A stretch of 64,000 nucleotides of DNA, taken from Stenocarpella maydis. Taxonomy: Eukaryota > Ascomycota > Sordariomycetes > Diaporthales > Diaporthaceae. Below are positions 22,719-33,236 of the stretch, in pieces. Made by a program: the position numbers and the translations under genes. The stretch is from positions 601,426 to 665,425 of the forward strand of contig NQMI01000001.1 of assembly GCA_002270565.1 (NCBI GenBank). Direction: 5' to 3'. The stretch's first letter is position 1. Each line of letters starts with the position of its first letter. A model generated the notes under the pieces. That model searched no databases. It worked only from the letters and a program-made list of their open reading frames with translations, and was not told the origin of the DNA.

Positions 22719-23609
22719 ATGTCGCACCCAAGAATAGAGGAGGTTGAGGACAGCGACGTCGACATGTCCGATCCGTCGGAAGACGACATTGACGACTTTG
22801 TCGACTCGGATATCATCCGCGCGCGCAACGACAAGAAGCCAGCGCCAGCACGACAGCAGACCCCAGCAGCGGCTGCCGCCTCGCACCTCATGAACCCCTC
22901 GCAAATACCGTCGCTCACGAGCGGGCCCGGCGGCCGCGTCGGCGAAGACAACATCCAGACCACCGCCAACCCCAAGGCCTACGCGGGCTTCCAGTGCCTG
23001 TACCCCGTCTACTTCGACGCCTCGCGCACGCGCGCCGAGGGCCGGCGCGTATCCAGGGACCTGGCGGTGGCAAACCCGCTCGCGCGCGAGATCATCAACG
23101 CCTGCCGCGACCTGCGCCTGCAGACGCTCTTTGAGCCCGAGAAGATGCACCCCAAGGACTGGGCGAACCCGGGCCGCATAAAGGTGCAGCTGAAGCCGGC
23201 CCACCAGCCCTCGCCCGCCGCCGGCGCGTCTGGGGTCAGGAACAAGCACCAGCTGTACCTCCTCGTCGCGCAGCACCTGCGCAACAACCCCACCACCGAC
23301 CGCAGCCAGGCCCTCTGGGACCGCGTGCCGGGCGCCCCCGCCCCCGACAGGAGCAAGCCGTACCCGCGGCCCGCGGTGCCGCGAGGGTGGAAGGTCGGGG
23401 AGTTTTTGCCTTATTACAGCCCGGCCATGACCGGGGGCGGGGTGAGTGAGAACTTGTTCAAGGACATGATGAAGGAGATGCAGGGGGGCGGCGACATGGC
23501 GAGCCTGCTGGCTGGGGCGGGCGCGGGCGGCGGGGGCGGGAGTGGGAATGCGAGCGAGGACGGGGGCGGCAAGAAGAAGAAGGATAAGAAGGGCAAGGGC
23601 AAGGCGTGA
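22719..23609 (+). CDS. SEC65: Signal recognition particle 19 kDa subunit (SRP19/Sec65)
   Basis: A single exon of 296 residues. An acidic N-terminal tail precedes the SRP19 domain (about residues 88-205), with the diagnostic YPVYFDASRTRAEGRRV and DLAVANPLAREI. The domain binds helix 6 of the SRP RNA and is needed for SRP54 loading during co-translational targeting to the ER. The fungal-specific C-terminal extension contains PYYSPAMTGGGVSENLF, a glycine-rich run and a final lysine-rich tail (KKKKDKKGKGKA), which probably aids RNA contact. The start MSHPRIEEVEDSDVDM fits the family. It is convergent with YSH1, with about 510 bp between stops. Confidence 0.95.
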   Translation: MSHPRIEEVEDSDVDMSDPSEDDIDDFVDSDIIRARNDKKPAPARQQTPAAAAASHLMNPSQIPSLTSGPGGRVGEDNIQTTANPKAYAGFQCLYPVYFDASRTRAEGRRVSRDLAVANPLAREIINACRDLRLQTLFEPEKMHPKDWANPGRIKVQLKPAHQPSPAAGASGVRNKHQLYLLVAQHLRNNPTTDRSQALWDRVPGAPAPDRSKPYPRPAVPRGWKVGEFLPYYSPAMTGGGVSENLFKDMMKEMQGGGDMASLLAGAGAGGGGGSGNASEDGGGKKKKDKKGKGKA

Positions 23610-24120
23610 GAGGGGCGTCGCCGTGGCGGGTTTGGTTTACATTTTGCTGCCTGGAGGTCATGGAGGCGGCTGGGCCCCTCCGGGGCTGTGCCAGGCTGAC
23701 ATGCATGTCTTGAACCGACCAAGAGCACGCTCAGAACCACTTGCTCCGCAACTGGAGCGGGTTTTGCGAGGAGAGGAGCATCTCACGCCCGTGCGATCTA
23801 GGACGTGGGTTCGGAAATCCCGAGGATAAAGCAGTATCAGCCGAGGTACTGCTTGCTATGCTGGGCAAGATATTTGCCATCAGTGCCAATACTAAGCCAA
23901 TGTTACTTCCTACGAGCAGATTACATGTGAAACATCAAGAGTCCTTTTTGATATGCATTCTGCCTGCAAAGTAGTATTCTGGTCCCTCATCTGACTCCGG
24001 CCAGAATGTCCTCTGGTGTCGGATGGCATCTTCAACCACATCCCTTTTGGCTCGCACACAAAAGGGTCCCGCATAGTGACAGCCCTTCGATCCGCCATTG
24101 CCAGCCCGAAACATAGCTCG
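23610..24120. other. Convergent intergenic between SEC65 and YSH1
   Basis: About 510 bp of 3' flanks for two convergent genes. No RNA gene or repeat was recognised. Confidence 0.4.
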
Positions 24121-27082
24121 TTAGGCCCACAGAGGCGCCGTGACCTCGACAGCCCGGTCGACAACGCTACGCACGCGGTCCGCAAACGCCTTGTGGCCGC
24201 ACTCCACGTCCAGGTCCTCCAGCCAGACTTTGGCTGCCATCTTGTCAACCTTGATCGACACGCCGGGGACGGGGATGCCAAGCCGGTGCAGCCGCTCCAG
24301 CTCCGCCCTCTTGCGCGCCTCGAGCTCCCTCTCCTCCTCCTCCGCATCCTCCTGGCTCTCGCCGTCCGCGGCGTCCCGCATGGCGGCGTCCCCGCCGTCG
24401 GTGACCTCCTTCTTCTTGGGCGCGTCCTTGGGGATCGGGGGCAGCTTTGGCTCCTCGATCGGCGCGACGTTGTCCGCGCCGAACTGGGCCTCTAGGAACA
24501 TGAACAGGCGCTCCAGGCGCTCCTCGGGTGTCAGGTTTGCGTGTGGGTTGCGAGGTGGGAGATCCGAGTGGGCGTGGTCGTGCGAGTGCGAGTGCGAGTG
24601 CTTCTGAGCGGACCGCTTGACCGCGGCCGGGCTGCTTTCGACTGACAGGAGCACGCTGAGAACCGAGTCGGCAATTCCGTCGTTCAGAAGATTTCCTTCC
24701 CACTCGAGCTCAACCTCGCCGTTGTTGTAGTAGCGAACCGCCACGCAGCCCATGACGCGATAGGCCGCGACGACTTTGCTGATTTCTTCGTCGGCGGGCT
24801 CGGAATCGCCGTTGGAGGAATCGCCATTGCTCTTCTCCGAGTCTTGTTTCATCTCTGGTAGCTCCTCGATCTTTCCAAAAGTGCCCTCGAGGCCCCACTT
24901 GATCAAGTCGACGCCAGCGGCGCTGAGCCGTATGCGCTCCTTGCAAGTCATGGTTGTGGTAGTGAGGCCAGCGTACTCCCGCAGATCCTCTGGGGCCATC
25001 AGTGACAGCTTGAAGTCGTTCTGGACCAAAACGCCAGTGACGAGCTGGGTGTCGTCCTCGGGGGTTGGGAGATGGGTGGGCGGAGGGATCGATGCGAGTT
25101 TACCGACGACCTTGGCGATCTTGTCCTGCTTGAACGGAATGCGGAGTTCTTCGATATTCTTGGGACTGTAGACCTTGACCTTGACGGCCTTGTTGCTGTT
25201 CAAGGACAGAAGCTTGGATTTCAATCGCATCATGTTGTGCTGTTCTCCGTGCACCAGAATCTGCTTGATGTCAGTGAAGCCAGGTCAAGATCACAAGGCC
25301 CTGTTTCAACTTACCACCACCGGGGCGGCAACCTCTTCGATGAACTCCCTGTTCTCGTTGCCATCAACGTGGGCCGCGAAAGAGTATTCCTGGACGCTGC
25401 ATCTCCGAGGAATCATGACCTTCTCTGCGTCACCACCAGGGGCCCTGCGAGCGGCGGCGGCATTCCTAGTGACGACAGCCTGAATCTGCTCAGGCTCCTG
25501 CATAATATGCCTGGCCATGGTACCCTCGACGCTGTATCCAGTGATGATGACACCGTTCTTCTCGCTTGGTGCCCACCTCTCGAGGAGCTCTCTGCTCACG
25601 CCGCTCTGGAGCATACCAGGGGTGGCAAGCATCACACAACTTCCGACATCTTCGAACCGGTCGAGACTCTTCAAGGACCGGATGTACTTGAAGTCCCATG
25701 GGCCGCCTTTGCCCGCTCTATCTCCAGTAACCTCGGCTTCGGCCATACGTTCCCGGAAGAGGCGCTTGATGTTGTCGTTCATGGCCCCTATATATGTTTG
25801 ATAAACGACCATGCACTTCCGGGCAAGGTTACTGGCGTAGTAGATTGGTATTTTCTGGAACTCGGGATGCTTAGCCCAGTACTCGTCCAGGATCAAAAGG
25901 AGTTCCTGGGCCCGGCCGAGCGCGAAGACTGGCAGTAGGGCGCGCCCGCCACGGTTCAAAATGCCGGTGATGGACTTCATCAGGGCCTGCTCCCTCTCGA
26001 GACGCGGCACGTGGGAGGCCACGCCATACGTAGACTCGGTGATCAGGACGTCAATCTTGACGCCTCGTGGGACTTCTGCCGAGACAAGATGCCGGTCGTG
26101 CTCCCTCGAATAGTCACCAGTGAAAAAGATGTTCAGCCCTGCGATCTCAATGAGAAACATGGCAGCGCCTAGGACGTGGCCTGCCGGATAAGGTGTGATC
26201 CGGATCGAAGAAATGGTGTGGGTGGTATAATAGTCGATGGCCTCGATCATGGGGAAGGTATTGGCATGGTCTTGCTCTGTATACACGGGCTGGGACGTCT
26301 CGTTGGACGATGCGTTGCCCACACGAACGCTGTCTTGGATGAGCCATCGGTAAATCGCTTTTGTAGGGTGTGTCATGAAGACCCGCCCCTTGAAGTTAGT
26401 CTTGGCCAGGACATATGGCAACGAGGCGGCGTGGTCCACGTGAAAACTGGTACTCGGTCAGTATATACGTTGACAGGCGGTCTGGCAAGTTGGTGCGGCG
26501 GCACGGTGAGCTGTTGTCTATCTACCACCTGGGGAGGGACGGGCTTGGGGTCACGACGCTGAAGGCTCAATACAGAGGTGGCAATGGTTGGCAAATTGTT
26601 GTAGATTGTATTGATCTCTGGATACACTGATAGAGGTGGACGAAGAAGGGGCGATATAATAATAGTCACAACGTCCACAGGGACGAAGCAGCGTGCGACG
26701 AGCCCGACCCACGCCCAAGGGCATCCACCTAAGCGCCCGCTTCCAGGGGAACCCGGAGAACTTACTGGCTGATGAGAAGTACGTCGACCTGGCTGAGGTC
26801 AAAAATATCGAAGAACGGGAGCGCGGACAGCCCATCATATGCAGGGTGCTGGCCGGCGTCAAGCTGCAGCACAATTCAGCATTTAGGACAGTGGACGTGG
26901 GAATCAAGGCAATAGAGATGGATGCTCACCATGACGGTCTTCCCCTTGTACTGGATGATATGGCACGACCGACCGACCTCGTTGCCTCCGCCAAGACAAA
27001 GAAACTTGAGCTCATCGGCAGGGTCGACTGGCTCCTCGCTGGCTGCATTGGCCATTGCCGAGGCCTTGCGTTTGGACGCCAT
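24121..27082 (-). CDS. YSH1: Endoribonuclease Ysh1 (CPSF-73), mRNA 3'-end cleavage
   Basis: Model: exons 27082-26930, 26863-26766, 26446-25315 and 25260-24121, with introns of 66, 319 and 54 bp, giving 840 residues. It is a metallo-beta-lactamase/beta-CASP nuclease. The metal-binding HFHVDH (about 84-89) is created by splicing, because intron 2 splits the first histidine codon. [15 protein letters not shown] and [13 protein letters not shown] carry further conserved histidines of the active site and beta-CASP region. The C-terminal third is the CPSF73-100 C-terminal domain, with a charged linker containing a His-Ser repeat ([14 protein letters not shown]). The protein is the catalytic subunit of the cleavage and polyadenylation factor in the nucleus. 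It is divergent from TAF4. Confidence 0.96.
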
Positions 27083-27931
27083 TATGATGATGAGGGAAAC
27101 TTAACGGGGCGCAGCTCTCGGAGAGTTGGGCGCTCAGCAGCGGGCCAGCAGCAATCCACCCTCAGATGGCATCTATGATGGGCGACTCAGGATGCACTGC
27201 CAGCTGAGCCTGTGGTCATATCTTGTTCGTCTGATTCCTGTAGCAGGTTGTTAATTTTCCTGGGTGACTTTGGCCCAAAAGGACCCTGGCAGGCTCCACA
27301 AATGTTCTCGTGAGGACGGACAAGGGAGAGCAGGCAGCACAGAAATCGTGAGCGACAGATGTGCTGTAGGAATATATGGTGGTGATTGAAAGCTGTCAGC
27401 AACGAAGAAGCACCAGCACCAGCACCAGCAGTAACAATGCAGCGTCGGGTGCACGGACCAAGACGCGGTGGGAGACAGGGAGATTGCTCCAGGCTGGGCT
27501 AGCAACCAGTACGGAGTACGTACCGTCCATGCACCCCCCACGTGATCAAATCTGCCGAAGGTGAGGAGCTATCCGAAGAGGAGACGCGCAACTTCGACCC
27601 ATCACCAACCCGATGGAGTGATCTAGCTCATCGCCTCACCACCGCCGCGCAGCCCATCGCGTCCATCGCGCATGCCATCTCTCCATCTGCGGAACTGCAA
27701 AGCACCACATAGGCTAATCCCAGGCGGCTAGACATATCGGATGGGCGGCGGTAACGGAAGCTTGACAGGCTAGGCAGGCTATCTGCCTCAGTCTGCACCA
27801 CCTCGAGCACACTACAAAGGCAGGTGAGCGCCCTGCTCGCCCAAGCTCCAGCTTTCCCTTGATCGCTGCTTCTCTTCCAAAGTCGTCGTCTCTCATTACA
27901 ACCAGACGACTTGCAACCAGGGACAGTCGCC
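27083..27931. promoter_or_regulatory. Divergent promoter region YSH1 / TAF4
   Basis: About 850 bp between two divergent start codons of general gene-expression factors. It includes a (CACCAG)-type short repeat near 27412-27430. No ORF with a recognisable product. Confidence 0.4.
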
Positions 27932-30036
27932 ATGGCTCAACCAACACAGCAGATGCCTCAGCAGGTTTCTCAGCAGCCACCGGGTAGGACTTACTCTCCA
28001 GGCCAACAAGCTACCACCAACCCTTCTTTTGCGCTCCCGCATAGTAGCAATACCACCGGGAAGCCGAGACAACCATCACAGCCGATGCAGTTTTCATCAG
28101 GCTCGCAGCCGAACCACCCGCAGTCGAACTCGCAGTCGAACTCGCAGTCGAACTCGCAGTCGAACTCGCAGTCGAATCCGTCGTCGCCATTCTCCCAAAG
28201 CCCTGGCTTGCAGACGCCCACCTCGGGAGCGGGAGCGTCGCCTCCTTACCACGCCATACAGCCCGCTCCTATCACCTCGCCTGCCGCAACCCATTCTCCT
28301 GCACCCGCACCCTCGCCAGCGACAGCGCCAGCGCCAGCGCCCGCCCCCGCGCCAACGCAAGCACATCAACCCCCGCTGCAATTCAGCCGACCAAATTACA
28401 CGAATGGAAATACGCTCGCTCTTCCCCCGTTTGCCCATACTCATCCCGTCCAACCGCTCACTCCAAGTATGAGTGGCCCGTCGACACCGGTCCCAGGCAC
28501 ACCAGGGACTCCTGGGCACGTCAACGCAGTCTTCATACCGGCTGCGGGCCAACAGCCCACCACCGGCGCCATGGGTCCGCCTCCAGCAAAAGATCGGCCG
28601 CAGCGAACCTACGAGTACGAAGTCACAGACAGCCTTCTGGGCACTGGTGTGGATATTCGCGAAGAGGAAAACGCGCTCGCTGAGTACTATGCTGGATCCT
28701 TCGGCCAGGACTCCAGGACAGGCTTTCCCACCAATGCGCCTGGCGGTCGAGGGTCGTTCTACGGCGCCGGCTCAGCCAACCAACCCGGTGCGCCCGCAAC
28801 AACTGGTCAGAAGGAGTTTGAGGCAGCACTGGCAGAGCAGAGATGGAACGAATCTGCAGCTCGTCTATCGGCGACGCGCGCTGCAGAGCACAATGACCCT
28901 TTCTTGCAGCTGGCAAACCTGCACGCTCGGGCGGAGAAGTGCGCTCGGCAGTACAACCTGGACTTGAATCTCGACACGAAGACGCAGCCCGTCCAGAAAT
29001 CCAGGAACCCTGCAGATTACCCCGTTACACCCAAGGTCACTGTGACTACCAAGGAAGGGCCCGGCGGCGCCATGGTAGCTGCCTTTGGGTCGGTGCTACC
29101 GCCAGATAGCTATCTGATCGATCAACTTGCTCTCTTGTCCATTGCCACCAAGCACAGGATACGGGAGCTTCTCGAAGATGCCGATCAGATTGCAACCACG
29201 CGACAGCAGACTTCTCATGGTGTGATACCCTCAGACTGGGCTGATTCTGCCGTGCCGCTGGACAGCGCTGGCCTTCCTGTCAATGATGGCGAGACTATGG
29301 CGAAAGCCATCGAGAGCGGTGCTAACGGCAACACCAACCCACGCAAGCGTGAGTTGACAAACCCCTTTAGTTGGCCAAAGCGGTCCTTTACTGACACCCT
29401 TGGGCAGGCTCATTTGACGCAAGCAATACCTCAGGCGCGAGCGGAAGGCCGAACATGCCGGCGACCAATCACCTGGCGCAGGTGCTGCGGGAGATGGGCA
29501 GGGCTGAGCGAGAGGCAGAAGAGCTGCGTCTAAAGAAGCGCCAAAAGCGGCTGCTCGGGGACAGTGCAGGGAATGGATCTCGGGCAGGCTCAGCAGCCCC
29601 TGGAACGCCAGGCTCCACTGCCCCGGAGCCTGAGAAGGCACCGACCAAGAAGGAGCAGAAGAAGATTGCCGCTCAGAAGCACGATGCCTCAGCTGACAAT
29701 GTCAACAAGACAACTATGAAATTCCTGGGTGGTGGCAAGAAGAAGTACTCGTGGATGTCGATGGGAGCAAACACTCCAAGCACACCAAACAAGCCGACAG
29801 CTAGCGCCCCAGGGACGCCTGCATCGGCGTCCGCTTCTGCCTCTGCCTCGAAACCACCAGAGAGCAAGTCTCTGACCCAGGAGGGCCGGTACAAGCTCGG
29901 AAGTTGGCGGGAGTACAGCGAAAAGGGCAAAGATATCCAGCTTAGAGACTGGATCGCCGTCCTGGAGCGTGACGGTCGAGAAAAGATGGCCTTGCAGCTC
30001 GCATACATGAGGCTTGATTCATCTGAGCCGCGGTAG
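27932..30036 (+). CDS. TAF4: TFIID subunit Taf4, C-terminal TAF4 domain
   Basis: Model: exons 27932-29348 and 29408-30036 (59 bp intron, GT-AG), giving 681 residues. The N-terminal ~210 residues are low complexity (Q, P, S, A), with a tandem SNSQ repeat and an Ala-Pro run. The conserved domain starts around YEYEVTDSLLGTGVDIREEE (about 225) and continues through LIDQLALLSIATKHRIRELLEDA (about 393), the histone-fold/TAF4 C-terminal domain. After the intron, TNHLAQVLREMGRAEREAEELR and the terminal LRDWIAVLERDGREKMALQLAY complete the family pattern. Taf4 pairs with Taf12 in the TFIID core and is needed for pol II pre-initiation complex assembly. ATG 27932 (MAQPTQQ) is preferred over an upstream non-ATG start. 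Confidence 0.93.
28121..28176 (+). repeat. 12-base tandem repeat within TAF4
   Basis: Four near-perfect copies of TCGAACTCGCAG encode a repeating Ser-Asn-Ser-Gln unit in the disordered N-terminal region. The unit length is a multiple of three, so copy number can vary without breaking the frame. Confidence 0.9.
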
Positions 30037-30144
30037 GATCGTGGCTTCCAGGTAGAACCAAGCTCATCTCGGCTCACTTCTGGCGGGCTGCGGGGAAAGC
30101 TGTCGGGGCGTCGCGCACACGGAAAAAGCTAAGATCACGGATGA

Positions 30145-30230
30145 CCTCAGGTACAAACCTCAGGCACAAGCTCCTCGGACAACAAACCCCTCAGACATGA
30201 AACTCCGCAGGCACAGCCTCAGGCACAAAG
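30145..30230. repeat. Degenerate short tandem repeat downstream of TAF4
   Basis: About six imperfect copies of a 13-17 base unit with consensus CCTCAGGCACAAA lie about 110-195 bp after the TAF4 stop codon. Function unknown; they may sit in the 3' UTR. Confidence 0.6.
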
Positions 30231-33205
30231 TTCTGAGGGCCAGAGGTCGACTGCACGTTCTCTGGGAACAAATCTCCGGGACTGCGAAGCGACAAAACGG
30301 CACGGGAGGCACCGCCAGCATTTGTTTTATTCCACGAGGCGATCAGGCAGAGGAGCCGGCGCACTTGCTACGGTATCTTATGAGCACCGTGCACTGCCTG
30401 CATACAACAGGCTAGGGAGCGGGCGTTTCGACCCCATTCCTGTTGTGGATCGCGAGGAACAGCTATGAAACTACTAGTACCCAGCGAGCAGAAGCAGGAG
30501 CAACTGATGGGTGAGGATGGATTGGAGGCGTGCGGTAGGACGGCATCAGAAGGAGCGCGCTTCGACGCGACTAATATCTCGCATTGTTTTGATTTATGAC
30601 TTCAGCCTGGCGTTCTATGAGAGGGCATCGGTATGGAGGGAAGGCACGCATTGATCCGCTTGGTGATTACACAAAAAAAGGGGGGTTTATTCTGCGCTCC
30701 TGGCCTCTTGGCGACATCGAGCAATGGTGCTTAAGGGTCATGCAAATGACAGGGCGGATCAAGACTGTTCGATGTGGAAGGGTGGAATCCAGTGGGCCGA
30801 TAGAGAATCAGCGCCGCGGCTGCACTGAGACAGCCAGAATACCCATTCAATATCGTTATAAAAGCATCGCGAGTAGTGCGTACGGTCGGGAATAGCGCAC
30901 TGCGCGGGAGTGAAGCACGTCAAAGAGGCTTTCGGAGATAAGATGGGCATGTTGATAAATGACGGCACTGCTCGTGATGCACTCGCATGTAGACTGATTA
31001 GTCGCTCGTCTCCAGAGTGTCGGCGCGACACTTGTAACAACCTCTGGGGGCCCGACCTACCTAGGTACATACGGTTTGTATCCGGTTAGGAAGTCCTTGC
31101 TGCGACCTGATGTTTCTGACACGCAGGTTAGTGAGGCAACGTCGGTTCAGTTCCAGGCTCCGATCACTTCCAAAAGGCAATCGGCCTCGCAAGTGAGGTT
31201 TGGCAAGGCTATCCTCGCCAAACGTCGTGGTATCCAGACAAACGTAGACAATGTACAGGGTTGGCGCACCAGACATATCACGGCTTCAAAATACCGCCGC
31301 CCTTACTTTCTGGGTCAAAAGCTTACAGGATATCATCCCTCTAGGCAATCTTCTACCCCGGGGCATCGGACTACATAGCCTCGTCGCCGCATGAGTCCGT
31401 CTCCCTGGCCAGGTCGGAGTCGGAGTCAGTATTCGTCCAAGGCCGTTTCTCCTGTTGATGCCCTGGGCAAAATATGGCCCTCTGGTCTGTCTGTCTGTGT
31501 GGCACCGAGAGGCGTTATCTTAGACCCATTGCGCCGAGTCTACGTTGGGACACTGCTGCTGACACATATGCCAGGGGACGTCTTTTTCTGACTTGTGATG
31601 GGACCTATTCCCGCATGATTACGACGAGGCGAGCCGTGGGTGGCATGGTCCTGCCACCAACGCATGTGCTCTCAACCACACATGTGCATATGATGGGGGG
31701 GGGGGGGCAGGATTCGATTGTGATGTGCAACCAGGTGCGGTGAAGTGGACCCGGCAACGAGAAAGTGTTCCTGGCGGCCGACTGGGAATCATTCTGAAAC
31801 GAGCTTACTGGCAAGGGGATCAAGGAGAGGGGGGGGGGGCCTTTTACACCGGGTTATTGTTGTCTGGTAGATTAGATGTGCGTGGCCCGTCATGTCTGTC
31901 CGACGCTTTCCTGCTGTCGTATCCCGGTGTGATGCTGGGAGATTGCACCAGCAAAGAGGATTAACAGGCCAGTAAGAGGCGAAACGATTTCTGCTCCTGC
32001 TACGGAGTACTAATACACGTGCGACAGAGGAGAGGTGTTCCTCAGCCCGGTTATCTCTGGCCCACGTGCCCCGGCCGACCTCGTCCCGGGTCCTCCCCTG
32101 TATTTTGGGGGTCGGGCAGCCAGGCCGGTAAAATGAAAAGGCGAGACTCGTCGTTTGCGAATCGCCGCCGGGAACCAGCCTCCTGGGCGGAGGGCCGGGC
32201 TGTAAATGCGCCAGTATGTGTGCGCCCACACATGCGTCGCAATATCGTTTTGCTCGTCGGTTTCTTCTATTTTGGTACGCAGGCCCGACGTGCCGCACGT
32301 CTCAGCATTCTGCCAGACAAGCCTTCGCACCTTGGTGACGGGTCGGGGAATGCAAAAGGCCGTTGAAGGATCAGGACAAGGATGCGCGGGCCCGTCCAAA
32401 GAGGAAATGTTCTGGACGGGTGTTTGGCCCCCGATCTCCGGGGTAGCCATCCCTCTTGTGGAGGGCGGCGGAAGCATGACTGACGGGAAGCCCGTCCCAC
32501 GGAAATTGGGACCATGTACCGGTCTGGACTCTCTCTCTCTCTCTCTTCACGAGAGCCTCTGCCGGTGTATGCGGCGTGGGGTGGTTCTAGGAGGTTGTGC
32601 TTGGATAGGATGAGGTACATGTCTGCTGCACTGCATCTCGTGGCCCGGGCCTACATACATACATATGTAGTGTAGATACATGTTATGATGCAGGGCCCCT
32701 GGGGAGATTATGGGAGGAAACCCGCTCCAACCTGACAGATCTACCGTGCCTTGCAGTGCAGTAGCTCCTCATGCACCCATGCACCGTCCCGGAGATGGCG
32801 CCCTGAACCAGGCTGGCTGGCATGCAGGAGGAACCGGGGAGACGGCTGGCCGGGAGAGAACAGGGCACGCCCGCCAGGGAGGCATGGACACAGAAGAGAG
32901 ACACAGAGAGACGCACAACTCACTGTCTCTCTCCGCTCCACACCAGCCCGGGAAGGAGGGTGTACGGATTGTACTGTACAGTCCCCAATAAATACATGCA
33001 CTATTACTTGGCTCCTCCTGCCCGGGGTCCACTTCTTTTTCTTCTCTTTCTTCTTCTTCCCTTCTCTCTCTCCGTGTCTCTCTCTCTCTCCTTCTTATTG
33101 ATCGCGGATTCTCCAAAAACCGAGCATGTCGCTTAGCGCCGTGTCGGGTACGTGCATGAGCAACGTCTGTTCGCCTTGCCGCCGGGGTTGACATCTCAGA
33201 TGGTA

Positions 33206-33236
33206 GAGGAGGAGGAGGAGGAGGAGGAGGAGGAGG
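33206..33236. repeat. (GAG)n trinucleotide tract
   Basis: About ten GAG units in the gene-poor interval, in no credible reading frame. Confidence 0.85.
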
